From contig JAKQJC010000001.1 in the NCBI GenBank assembly GCA_029561345.1, forward strand, positions 62,001-126,000: a stretch of DNA of 64,000 nt, given 5' to 3'. The notes below the pieces were generated by a model. The model was not told the DNA's origin. It saw only the letters and a program-made list of their open reading frames with translations, and made no database searches. This document shows positions 26,892 through 35,474 of the stretch, piece after piece. The first letter of the stretch is position 1. Each line of letters opens with the position of its first letter. This DNA is from Chloroflexota bacterium (GTDB lineage Bacteria > Chloroflexota > Anaerolineae > Anaerolineales > Anaerolineaceae). A program made the translations under genes and the position numbers.

Positions 26892-26920
26892 TTGACAGGC
26901 AGGCCTTGAAGGGATATAGT
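26892..26920 (+). promoter_or_regulatory. Sigma-70-type promoter of the MFS exporter gene
   Basis: Perfect TTGACA, 17-base spacer and TATAGT. The motif TTAACT occurs twice just downstream (26920-26925 and 26930-26935), a possible repressor site at the transcription start. Confidence 0.75.
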
Positions 26921-26964
26921 TAACTCTTATTAACTAATATGGCGTCCTATTGGAGGTTATGGGT

Positions 26965-28257
26965 ATGAAAGTAAAAATTGCCCCTCAGGCTATTCTCTTT
27001 TTATCACTGGTGATTGTCATGCTGGGATTTGGCATTGCCATCCCGCTGATGCCCTTTTTTGTGACTCATTTTGGTGTATCGGCTGGCGCATTGGGATTGA
27101 TGATGTCGTTATATTCCCTGATGCAGTTCATTTTTGCCCCCATGTGGGGACAGATTTCAGACCGGGTTGGGCGAAAGCCGATATTACTGGTTGGCGTGAT
27201 CGGGTATTTTATCGCCTTTGTTTTGCAGGGTCTTTCACAGGATTTTTATCAGTTGATGATCTCGCGCACTCTGGCCGGCATTCTTACTTCGGCTTCACTG
27301 CCAACGGCGATGGCTTATATGGTCGATATCACCGAGGAAAAGGACCGCTCCAAAGGCGTCGGGTTGATGGGTGCCGCCATGGGGGTGGGAATGATTTTTG
27401 GCCCGATGGTGGGTGGTTTGTTGACAAAATTATCCCTTCCTTTGCCAGAAGCCATCACCGGTCTGGTGCAGGTGACACAGGATGCTGCCACCGGTGACCT
27501 GATCAACCTTTCCATTCCCTTCTTTGCCAGCGCGATTCTGGCTCTGCTGGCCGTACCGCTGATTGTTTTATGCCTGCCCGAGTCGCTGGTTAAGGAAAGA
27601 CGGCGCCAGCAGCCAGCGGCAGTGCGGGAATCAAGGGTCAGGCAGTTGATCAGCGGCTTGAAAGGCCCCATCGGCTTTCTGTATATCATGGCTTTTCTGC
27701 TGGCTTTTGCCCTGGCCAATATGGAATCGGTGCTGGGCATGTACGGCCAGCAGCATTTTACGATGAGCCCGGCGGAAGTGGGGCTGATGATGGGGGCCAT
27801 CGGGGTGCTTTCGGTGATTCAGCAGGGCGTGGTGATTGGTCCGCTGACGCGCAAACTGGGTGAAATCAAAGTGGTGCGCGGCGGGCTGTTGATCAGCATG
27901 ATCGGCTTTGTTTTGCTGGCATTGGCTTTCAGCAAGTGGGCGTTGATTGTGGCAGCGCTGGTGTTTAATTTTGGCAATACCTTGCTGCAGCCGAGCATCA
28001 CTGCCATGGTATCCAAACGCGCCCAGGGCGGTCAGGGGGCGGCCATGGGGTTGAACAATTCATTTCAATCGCTGGGACGGGCCACCGGCCCGCTTTGGGC
28101 AGGTTTTGCCTATGATATTTACGCCACCCTGTCTTTTTGGACCGGCGCGTTGATCCAGCTTGTCGCACTGATCTATTCGCTGCGGGTATTGGGCGAGGTC
28201 GCCGGCAGTGTGCCAGAGGAGAAACCCCGCCTCGATCTGGATCAACAAAGCATATAA
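26965..28257 (+). CDS. Major facilitator superfamily drug-exporter-like transporter
   Basis: 431 residues from the ATG at 26965, eight bases after GGAGG; two in-frame starts lie slightly upstream. About 12 TM helices with MFS motif A (GQISDRVGRKPILL) after TM2, a central loop and a basic cytoplasmic segment (KERRRQQP). The pattern fits the DHA1 12-TM drug:proton antiporters (TetA-like). Substrate unknown. It has its own strong promoter with repeated TTAACT near the start site, but no regulator gene is adjacent. Confidence 0.9.
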   Translation: MKVKIAPQAILFLSLVIVMLGFGIAIPLMPFFVTHFGVSAGALGLMMSLYSLMQFIFAPMWGQISDRVGRKPILLVGVIGYFIAFVLQGLSQDFYQLMISRTLAGILTSASLPTAMAYMVDITEEKDRSKGVGLMGAAMGVGMIFGPMVGGLLTKLSLPLPEAITGLVQVTQDAATGDLINLSIPFFASAILALLAVPLIVLCLPESLVKERRRQQPAAVRESRVRQLISGLKGPIGFLYIMAFLLAFALANMESVLGMYGQQHFTMSPAEVGLMMGAIGVLSVIQQGVVIGPLTRKLGEIKVVRGGLLISMIGFVLLALAFSKWALIVAALVFNFGNTLLQPSITAMVSKRAQGGQGAAMGLNNSFQSLGRATGPLWAGFAYDIYATLSFWTGALIQLVALIYSLRVLGEVAGSVPEEKPRLDLDQQSI

Positions 28258-28265
28258 CAGGGAAT

Positions 28266-28306
28266 AAACGCGCCACCCCAGGCGGTCCGCCTGGGGTGGC
28301 GCGTTT
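28266..28306. terminator. Bidirectional terminator between convergent genes
   Basis: An 18-bp perfect stem beginning AAACGCGCCACC with five-base loop GGTCC. It lies between the MFS gene and the leftward FHA gene. Confidence 0.85.
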
Positions 28307-28324
28307 AATAAATTAAGAGATGCC

Positions 28325-29011
28325 TCAGGGCATGTCCAGGCGCAGACCGTGTCCGCGCACGGTTACAATGTAGGTGTGATCCGGGTCCAGTTCAGCCAGC
28401 CGGTCGCGCAGGCGGCGGATCAGGGCGTCGAGAGCCTGTTCAGAAATGCCGTCAGCCTGTTCGTTGCCCCAAATGGCTTCGACCAGCTCTTCGCGGGAGA
28501 CCACCTGCCCGGCGTTATCATACAGACTTTGGAGCAGGTTGTATTGCTGCAATGAGAGGGGGGGCGTCATTTCCACACCCTTGACCCAGACTCGACGTGA
28601 GCGGTTTTCCATGCGCAGCGGGGGAATCGGGGCTGCGCTGTCGGGTTTGGCGCTTTGAGGGGTTTGTTTGGCAGCCGGAGAAGCTGCCAGGGGCATGGTG
28701 ACATCAGAGCTGAGGAAAATGAAACTTTGCAGGGTGGCTACCTGGATGATATCGCCTTCCTTAAGGAGGACGGGTTCCACAACCGGGGTGCCATTGCAAA
28801 AGGTGCCGTTTTTGCTGCTGAGATCTTCAAGGAGAACTCCATTTTCAGAAGCAGACAGGCGGGCATGGTAGCGCGAAACCTGGCGATCGGCGATAATCAC
28901 CTGGCAGGCGCCTTCACGGCCAATGAGGATTTCATCCACCAGAGACCACTGCTGGCCTTCCAGCGGACCTTCCCTGGCAACCAGACACGGGGTGTTTGGG
29001 CTGGGTTCCAT
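28325..29011 (-). CDS. FHA domain plus OmpR-type winged-helix regulator
   Basis: 228 residues. An N-terminal FHA domain (about 8-100) has the phosphothreonine-binding residues GRE, SRYHA and NGT (ILIGREGACQ, VSRYHARL, SSKNGTF). A Pro/Ala linker (about 105-135) leads to an OmpR/PhoB-type winged helix (about 140-226; SLQQYNLLQSLYDNAGQVVS, VVSREELVEAIWG). AGGAGG precedes the ATG. It probably binds DNA in response to a phosphorylated partner. The divergent Ser/Thr kinase gene next door is the obvious candidate. Domain order is the reverse of mycobacterial EmbR. Confidence 0.92.
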   Translation of the reverse strand: MEPSPNTPCLVAREGPLEGQQWSLVDEILIGREGACQVIIADRQVSRYHARLSASENGVLLEDLSSKNGTFCNGTPVVEPVLLKEGDIIQVATLQSFIFLSSDVTMPLAASPAAKQTPQSAKPDSAAPIPPLRMENRSRRVWVKGVEMTPPLSLQQYNLLQSLYDNAGQVVSREELVEAIWGNEQADGISEQALDALIRRLRDRLAELDPDHTYIVTVRGHGLRLDMP

Positions 29012-29179
29012 ATTCTTTCCTCCTTGAATTTGACAGCAATTCAGATTGCTTAAGGTATAATAATAGCAGAAGTTTCATTTTTTGTGCAGTCTTCTGAGTA
29101 GAGTGGTGACCGAGGAGAAGCGGCCATCCTGCATTCTTTCAGAATTCTGCCCGTCGCCGAAATTTATCACAGGTTCGCC

Positions 29180-30184
29180 ATGCCAATTCCTCTCAAAGCC
29201 GGAGAGGTGTTGCGCGGGCGGTACAAGATTCGCCGGATCATTGGTCAGGGTGGGATGGGTTCCATCTACCTGTCGGATGACATGCGTTTGGAAGGCCGCC
29301 TGTGCGCCCTCAAAGAAGTTGAACATGACCGGACATTGCCCGCTGATCTGCTGCGCCAGGCGCGCGACCAGTTCTTGCGCGAGGCAACTGTTTTGGCGCG
29401 CCTCGATCACCCCAATCTGCCCAAGGTATCCGATTTCTTCTCGATTGGCGGCCGGGATTACCTGGTGATGGATTACATTCCCGGCAAGGATCTGCGCACG
29501 TTGATGCTTGAAGCGCGCAGTGCGGGCGGTTTTTTGGCCGAGAATGATGTGATCAACTGGGCCAACCAGCTGGCTGACGCATTGGAATATCTGCACAACC
29601 AGGAACCTCCCATCCTGCACCGCGATATCAAGCCTTCCAACCTGAAGGTGACCCCCACTGGTTTGCTGAAACTGGTGGATTTTGGACTGGTGAAGGTGCT
29701 TGCCCCCGGCGAGGTGACCATCACCATTCTTCAGGGGCAGGGAACGGCGCTTTATACGCCGCTTGAGCAATATGGCGGCGACAGCAGCCACACCGATGCG
29801 CGCAGTGATGTGTATGCCTTCAGCGCCACCCTGTATCACCTGCTGACCAATTTGGCGCCAACCGACGCCCGTGAACGCTTTTTGCAGCCCGACAAATTGG
29901 TGATGCCGCGTCAGGTGAACCCGGCGATCAGCCCACATGTGGAAAAAGCCATTTTATGGGGGATGAGCCTGCACCCATCGGAACGGCCGCAATCGGTGGG
30001 CATATTCCGTGAAGCCCTGCTGGGCGACCGCCCGCCGAGCGCACCTTTGCAATCTGCTTATCGTACGCACCGCAGCTCTTCGCGGCTGGCGTCGCTGCAG
30101 GGGGTTCCAGACCGGTATCTACTTTGGGCAGCCGGCGGATTGGCAGCGCTCACTCTGATCATCACCCTGCTCAACGGTGGTTGA
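29180..30184 (+). CDS. Transmembrane Ser/Thr protein kinase
   Basis: 334 residues. Hanks-type kinase domain about 12-285 with Gly loop IGQGGMGSIYL, catalytic loop HRDIKPSN (His near 147) and DFG (VDFGLVKV). A single TM helix lies at the C terminus (about 312-331) with almost nothing beyond it, so there is no extracellular sensor domain. It is divergent from the FHA-winged-helix gene. A TATAAT at 29056-29061 lies in the shared region. The ribosome site is weak, so the exact start has some uncertainty. Confidence 0.92.
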   Translation: MPIPLKAGEVLRGRYKIRRIIGQGGMGSIYLSDDMRLEGRLCALKEVEHDRTLPADLLRQARDQFLREATVLARLDHPNLPKVSDFFSIGGRDYLVMDYIPGKDLRTLMLEARSAGGFLAENDVINWANQLADALEYLHNQEPPILHRDIKPSNLKVTPTGLLKLVDFGLVKVLAPGEVTITILQGQGTALYTPLEQYGGDSSHTDARSDVYAFSATLYHLLTNLAPTDARERFLQPDKLVMPRQVNPAISPHVEKAILWGMSLHPSERPQSVGIFREALLGDRPPSAPLQSAYRTHRSSSRLASLQGVPDRYLLWAAGGLAALTLIITLLNGG

Positions 30185-30185
30185 A

Positions 30186-30222
30186 AAACATCCTCTTCCA
30201 GTTTTGAAGAGGATGTTTTTTG
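30186..30222 (+). terminator. Intrinsic terminator after the kinase gene
   Basis: AAACATCCTCTTC/GAAGAGGATGTTT stem with seven-base loop, then a T run. Confidence 0.88.
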
Positions 30223-30294
30223 TGTCCTGGTCATTTTCGTAGCAATGCTGCTGCCGGGCAGGCAAAAGAAGGGATCACATTCAGATTACCAACT

Positions 30295-33099
30295 TCACGC
30301 CTGCGTCATCTTTTTGGCACGCCATTTTTCATACTGCCACCAGCCATAGGAGGCGGCCACGCCAACGACCAGACCAGCCAGGCTGACGAGCAGAATGCCA
30401 ACAGTGCCGTTGGCTCGGATCCAGGTTTCACGGTCAGGCAGCAGCAAAAACAGGCTCAGGTAAGCCAGCAAACTGCCGATGAAACCGCACAGGCTGGCGC
30501 GCAATCCCCAGCGGATGGCGTTCCAGCGCCAGTAGGCAAAGAAAAAGGCGGCGGCTGACCCCAGAGCACCCAGCAGCAAAATGAGGAACCATTCGCTGAA
30601 AGTGGGCGTGCCCTTGCGGGCTGGCGTGAGGGTGAGCACAAGGGTGGGCGTGGGGGTGAAGGTGGGGGTAAGGGTGGGGGTGAGGGTGGGGGTCGGCTCG
30701 GGGGTGGGGGTGAGGGTGGGCTCGGGGGTGTTGGGCACAATGGTGATCACGGAGCCGTCGCCGCCGATATCAAGACGCAATTGATCAGAGAGCCGGGCTG
30801 GCTCGGAGATGACGCGGATATCCAGCAGGCCGGCTTTTTCGATGCGGTAATTGATGCGCGCCATGCCCTGTGTGGTGACGGCTTCAACCTGCTGGGAGAT
30901 GGAGGTATCGCCACCGGTGGTAAAGATGAATCGCACCACGGTGCCATCCGGAACCGTATTGTGGTTATGATCATAGATGGGGCCGGTTTTAAGGGGAACA
31001 TTATCGCCGACTTTGAACCGCGGGATGGTGGGCGCTTCAGGCGTGGGTTCCACCTGCGGCAGGGTGTCGATGGCCAGGGGGATGACCTGGGTGGGGTCGG
31101 GTGACATGGCCGTGATGAGGTCATAACCGGCGCCGGTGACGGTGACCGGCAGAGCACCGCTGGGGGTCAATTCCTGAAAGAGGACGCGGGCAGCCACATC
31201 CACAAATCCCGGTGCCTTGCTGTAAAGGCCGTAATAGGCTGTCAGCTTTGAAATATCGGTGGCGTCCAGGTAATAAGGGGCGTTGAAGGCAAAGACAATC
31301 ACCTTTTTATCGCGGATAAGGCCGGGTTTTTCTGAGAGCAGGCGGCGAAGCGCCAGCGATTCGGGGCGGCCTGAGCTGACGCCGGTCATGGAGAAAATGA
31401 CCCAATTGGCTTTGGAGAGCTTGGTTTCCAGGTCGGCGTTGTCAGGCCGGTCCAGATAGCCAGACAGATCGGCAAAACTGAAATAGGAGAGATGGCTTTC
31501 CAAAACCTGACCGCCGGCCTTGGGCCCATAGAGCTGCAGGATGGTTTTTGGCAGGGCATCGATACTGAGAACGGATTGTTCAGGACATTTGCTGCACTGG
31601 CGGGCGGTCAGCGTATCTGTGAAGAAGATGAGATTTTCGCGCAGGTTTGGCGGATTGGGGATGACATTGACCAGATCATTTTCAGAAGGGCTGATGAGGG
31701 TGACGGCCTGACGGGCGGCGTCAAACACCACCTGCTGCCCGCCCATGCCAAGGGTGGCCAGGCTGCTTTCGGGGGCACGGACATTGGCAATGTCAAAAGT
31801 GCCGTAAAGGCGGTATTTGAGAGTCAGGATGCGCTCCACCGAGGCGTCCACGCGCTGGGCGAAGGCCGGGTCTTCGCGATATTTCTGGGCAAAAAATTCC
31901 AGCGTGCGGATGATGGTGGTGTGGGTGTCGGGATCTTCGCTGGCAACAAAATGATCAGCATAGAGCAGATCGTTTCCGGCCAGGAAGGCGCTGCGGGCCA
32001 CCTGGCGGGCGTCGAAGGTCAGTTCGGATGGGTCGTCAAACCGGCGCATGGCCTGGCCGCCCAGATCGTCAGAGACCATCAGGCCGCCGTTATTGCGCCA
32101 GGAGGATATGAAGGTCAGGGCCATTAGCTGCCCCAGGGCAGCTGGATCGAGAGAGACAGGGCGGGTGGTGGAGCGGATGCTGCCCTGCTGATAGCGGATA
32201 TGGGACACCAGCAGCCCGTCGGTGGTGGATTCGGCATTGGGAGCGTTGCCAGTGACGGCGGCGAAAGGCACCAGTTCGATTTGCTTGAGCTGGTCGAGTG
32301 ATTTGCGCACCGTGGCCACTTCCTCTTCAGGCAGGCGGTCAGAGGAACCGCGGCCAGGAAAGTGCTTGGCGATGACAGCCAGGCGGTTTTGGCTGCCGGT
32401 GTGCAGCCCGGCAATATAGGCCTTGCCCATCTCACCCACCCAATAGGGGTCGCCGCCAAAGGTGCGTGTGCCAAGATCCACCGTTTCTTCCACGTGGCGC
32501 ATTTCAAGCACATCGAGGGAGGGGCCAATGTAGAGGTTGAAGCCCAGGGTGCTGAGTTCATTGCCCATGATGGAACCGACCTGTTGGGCCAGGGAGGGCT
32601 TCCAGGTGGCGCCAAGGGCCATTTCGTTGGGTAAAGCGGTCAGCCCGTTGATGATTTGATCGTAAGGCGAGCCGTCGCCTTCCTGCGAGATGCCAACAAA
32701 GAGGGGAATGTACTGCGGGGTGCTGGTTTGCCGGACGGTGCCGGTGACCGGCTGGGCGGCTTCCCATTCTGCATTTTGCAGCGAAGCGATCAGCTGGTGG
32801 GTGCCGGTGACCACCTGGTCGGCAGAGGTAAAATTATCGTTGGCGGCCATCAACATGACCCCACCAACATGACGGTTGACGATGAGGTCATAGATTTGCG
32901 ACTGGCTGCCGGCATCGGTGCCTTTGAAAGTGATGAGAAAGAGCTGCCCCACCCGTTCTTCGGGGGTCAATTGAGCCAACAGGGTTTGCGCTTTCAGGCG
33001 AGCAGAATCATCCAGCAGGCCCTGTGCCTGGGAGGGTATGGGAGTCAGCGAGGTGACGAGAAAAACCAGTAAAAACAGCAGGCGAAGAGCGGTCTTCAT
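30295..33099 (-). CDS. GH3 (NagZ-like) exported protein with Pro/Thr linker and membrane anchor
   Basis: 934 residues. Signal peptide about 1-25; GH3 N-terminal domain about 35-400 with KHFPGRG and the nucleophile region VSDDLG (D344-D345); a GH3 C-terminal-like region about 450-670; an Ig-like domain about 690-785; a Thr-Pro repeat linker about 790-830; three C-terminal TM helices. NagZ-type enzymes carry an acid/base Asp-His pair after the HFPG motif. Here that segment reads SSDRLPEEE with no such His, so classical beta-N-acetylhexosaminidase activity is doubtful. It lies downstream of the GDPD gene on the same strand, 34 bases apart. Confidence 0.85.
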   Translation of the reverse strand: MKTALRLLFLLVFLVTSLTPIPSQAQGLLDDSARLKAQTLLAQLTPEERVGQLFLITFKGTDAGSQSQIYDLIVNRHVGGVMLMAANDNFTSADQVVTGTHQLIASLQNAEWEAAQPVTGTVRQTSTPQYIPLFVGISQEGDGSPYDQIINGLTALPNEMALGATWKPSLAQQVGSIMGNELSTLGFNLYIGPSLDVLEMRHVEETVDLGTRTFGGDPYWVGEMGKAYIAGLHTGSQNRLAVIAKHFPGRGSSDRLPEEEVATVRKSLDQLKQIELVPFAAVTGNAPNAESTTDGLLVSHIRYQQGSIRSTTRPVSLDPAALGQLMALTFISSWRNNGGLMVSDDLGGQAMRRFDDPSELTFDARQVARSAFLAGNDLLYADHFVASEDPDTHTTIIRTLEFFAQKYREDPAFAQRVDASVERILTLKYRLYGTFDIANVRAPESSLATLGMGGQQVVFDAARQAVTLISPSENDLVNVIPNPPNLRENLIFFTDTLTARQCSKCPEQSVLSIDALPKTILQLYGPKAGGQVLESHLSYFSFADLSGYLDRPDNADLETKLSKANWVIFSMTGVSSGRPESLALRRLLSEKPGLIRDKKVIVFAFNAPYYLDATDISKLTAYYGLYSKAPGFVDVAARVLFQELTPSGALPVTVTGAGYDLITAMSPDPTQVIPLAIDTLPQVEPTPEAPTIPRFKVGDNVPLKTGPIYDHNHNTVPDGTVVRFIFTTGGDTSISQQVEAVTTQGMARINYRIEKAGLLDIRVISEPARLSDQLRLDIGGDGSVITIVPNTPEPTLTPTPEPTPTLTPTLTPTFTPTPTLVLTLTPARKGTPTFSEWFLILLLGALGSAAAFFFAYWRWNAIRWGLRASLCGFIGSLLAYLSLFLLLPDRETWIRANGTVGILLVSLAGLVVGVAASYGWWQYEKWRAKKMTQA
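30625..30731. repeat. G-rich low-complexity tract encoding the Thr-Pro linker
   Basis: The plus strand carries about a dozen G3-G5 runs separated by one to three bases (units such as GGTGGGGGTGA). It encodes the TPTPTLTPT linker of the GH3-like protein on the minus strand. It could form G-quadruplexes and vary in copy number. Confidence 0.7.
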
Positions 33100-33133
33100 G
33101 GAGCGTGAGCTTGCTCCGGTGATGAAAGGGATT

Positions 33134-33922
33134 TCATACAGCTTCCTCCATTATTTGGCGGGCCAGACGTGGATCATCGCTGATCAGACCATCAACGCCC
33201 AGCCGGGTGAGACGGCGCATTTCTTGCGGGTCGTTGACCGTCCAGACGTGCAAACGGCGCTGTGAACGGTGGGCTGCCTGCACCCACGCAGCGTTGACGG
33301 TGCTGAAATGCGGGTGAAGGCAGGTATGAGGGACCCAGAGGCCAAAAACCAGCCTGCCCGCTTTGCCGGGGAAGCCGGGGAGGGTGAGCAGGGCAGTGGC
33401 GGCACCTGGCAGCGCGCGGCGAACGCGCACCAGGTTGAGGGGATGAAACGAAGAGAAGAGCACGCGCTCTTCAAGATGATATTGTTTAACCAGGGCGGCG
33501 GCTTTGAGGGGCAGAGCGTCGCCTGTACTGGCGTAATTGGTCAGTTCCACGTTGATAAAGCAGCGGTCTCCCAGGGTTTTGAGCACCTCTTCAAGGGTTG
33601 GGATGGGTTCTCCCTTGAAATCAGGTGAGAACTTGCTGCCGGCATCGAGCCTGCGGAGCTGTTCGAAGGTCAATTGGCCCACGCGGCCGCTGCCGTTGGT
33701 GGTGCGGTCCACCGTCTGGTCGTGAATCACCACCGGCGTGCCGTCAGCCGAAAGCTTGGTATCCAGCTCAACGCCGTCTGCACCCAGTTCAACGGCTTTA
33801 AGAAAAGCTGCCAGGGTGTTTTCGGGGGCAAAGGCGCTGGCGCCGCGGTGGCCGAAAATGGCCGGAGTGGGCAGAGAGAGATTACCCAAGTTCAACAAAG
33901 TAAGATTCAGCGGCCCGGTCAA
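33134..33922 (-). CDS. Glycerophosphodiester phosphodiesterase
   Basis: About 262 residues. The GDPD TIM-barrel motifs are clear: GHRGASAFAPENT, GVELDTKLSADG and VVIHD with the catalytic His/Glu/Asp set, and a C-terminal HVWTVNDPQEM. It hydrolyses glycerophosphodiesters to glycerol-3-phosphate and an alcohol. No signal peptide, so probably cytosolic. The start is uncertain: no ATG precedes the HRG motif, the longest frame begins with TTG at 33922 inside the upstream AAA gene (41-bp overlap), and other TTG codons lie nearer without a ribosome site. Translational coupling is likely. Confidence 0.9.
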   Translation of the reverse strand: MTGPLNLTLLNLGNLSLPTPAIFGHRGASAFAPENTLAAFLKAVELGADGVELDTKLSADGTPVVIHDQTVDRTTNGSGRVGQLTFEQLRRLDAGSKFSPDFKGEPIPTLEEVLKTLGDRCFINVELTNYASTGDALPLKAAALVKQYHLEERVLFSSFHPLNLVRVRRALPGAATALLTLPGFPGKAGRLVFGLWVPHTCLHPHFSTVNAAWVQAAHRSQRRLHVWTVNDPQEMRRLTRLGVDGLISDDPRLARQIMEEAV

Positions 33923-35273
33923 TCATTTCGATGGTCATCGAAGGCTGTTCACCGAGGAAATTGGCAATATCCACCAGCTGGTCGCAGATATCACGCGGGT
34001 GTGAGGCGCGGAGCTTGCGGTTACGTTTGATGTACCATTCCTGCAGCAGATAAGCCAGCCCCTGGTCGCTGTAGGCCACGTTTTTGCTGCGCGCCACCCG
34101 CTGGAAGATTTCGCGGTATTCTTCATAGGAAGGATCGGTGATCTCGATTTTATGGCGCAGGCGGCGCAGGAAAGCTTCATCCACCAGGTCTTTGGGGGGC
34201 AGGTTGGTGGAGAAGACCACCAGCACATCGAAGGGCACTTCAATTTTGCGGCCGGTGTGCATGGTGAGGTAATCGATGCGGTTTTCAAGGGGCACAATCC
34301 AACGGTTGAGCAGGTCACGCGGGTGCACCTGCTGGCGGCCAAAGTCATCCACCAGGAAGATGCCGCCATTGGCTTTCACCTGGAAGGGGGCCTCATAGAA
34401 TTTATGCACTTCATCAAAGACCAGGTCAAGGCTGGCGAGGTTCAATTCACCGCCGACGGTAATGAAGGGCCGCTTGATTTTTACCCAGCGCGAGTCACGG
34501 CGCAGGGTGGAACGCAAGTTGCCGGTGCCGGTGGGCGTGACATCTTCATCAGGAGCAAGCTGGTGGTTCACCGAATCGTAGAGGGTGACCACCTGACCTT
34601 CCACATAGATGGCATGGGGGATGTACATGGCCTGGGTCAGCACCAGGTCACCGATGGCGCGGGCGATGGAGGTTTTGCCGTTGCCAGGCGGGCCGTAAAG
34701 GAAGATGGATGCGCCGGAATTGATGGCAGGACCCACGCGCTGGTTGAGGCGTTCCGAGAGGACGAGCTGGCCGAGGGCTTTCTTGACCATGGGCATGTTG
34801 ACCAGCATTCTGCCGCGGCTTTGCTTGCGGATGGAATCGTTGTAAACATGCAGGGGCACGGGGGCCGGGCCGGCATATTGCGAACGGTCAAGGGCTTCGC
34901 GGGCACGGGTGATGCCCAGACCGGTGATGCCGTAGGTGTAGGAGCCTTCGCCGACGCCCATGGATTGGGTGGATTTGACCTCGATCAATTTTTCGCGTTT
35001 GAGGGCTTCGAGAATCTGATCAACCACCCCGGAGAAGGGCAGGGCCAGTTCTTCGGCAATTTTGGAGCCAGTAAGATAACCCTGGAAGTAGAGGATCTTC
35101 AGAGCCAGATCCTGAATCCAGAGCACCGAGAGGCCGGTTTCTTCAATCCGGGTGATGGGCGGGGGCACAAAGCTGCCCGTATGCGCAGGCTGCTGCGGTG
35201 CCGGCTGTTGGGGAATTGGGCTGCGGACGGGGCCGGGGATGGGCCGGTTCGGCGGTGGTGGTGTATTAAACAT
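33882..35273 (-). CDS. AAA ATPase with N-terminal winged-helix region
   Basis: 463 residues. A Pro/Gln-rich N terminus (1-40), a winged-helix-like region about 45-120 (ALKILYFQGYLTGSKIAEEL), then an AAA domain about 165-400 with Walker A GPPGNGKTS near 194-202, Walker B (GIFLVDDFG) and arginine-finger region (EAFLRRLRHKIE). GGGAGG precedes the ATG. First gene of a leftward run with GDPD and the GH3-like protein. Function unknown; the fold suggests a chaperone-like or remodelling ATPase. Confidence 0.85.
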   Translation of the reverse strand: MFNTPPPPNRPIPGPVRSPIPQQPAPQQPAHTGSFVPPPITRIEETGLSVLWIQDLALKILYFQGYLTGSKIAEELALPFSGVVDQILEALKREKLIEVKSTQSMGVGEGSYTYGITGLGITRAREALDRSQYAGPAPVPLHVYNDSIRKQSRGRMLVNMPMVKKALGQLVLSERLNQRVGPAINSGASIFLYGPPGNGKTSIARAIGDLVLTQAMYIPHAIYVEGQVVTLYDSVNHQLAPDEDVTPTGTGNLRSTLRRDSRWVKIKRPFITVGGELNLASLDLVFDEVHKFYEAPFQVKANGGIFLVDDFGRQQVHPRDLLNRWIVPLENRIDYLTMHTGRKIEVPFDVLVVFSTNLPPKDLVDEAFLRRLRHKIEITDPSYEEYREIFQRVARSKNVAYSDQGLAYLLQEWYIKRNRKLRASHPRDICDQLVDIANFLGEQPSMTIEMIDRAAESYFVELG

Positions 35274-35474
35274 GGCAACCTCCCAAAAGTATCATTCAAA
35301 AGAGCGATCAGAAAAATCCCGCAATGTGAAAAATCGCCAGTGGTGACTTTACCACAGGCCTTGATAATATGCTATTATGATTTTATCATCATTCAACAAA
35401 AGATATCGGTCAAAAAATCATTAATTCCAGGTTTTCTGTTCCATTTAGGCAATTGACAGATGGGAAGGTGAAGC

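Noticed and set aside
34152-35456. Plus-strand frame (434 codons) opposite the AAA ATPase
   Set aside because: Shadow of the AAA gene, which has Walker motifs and a ribosome site.
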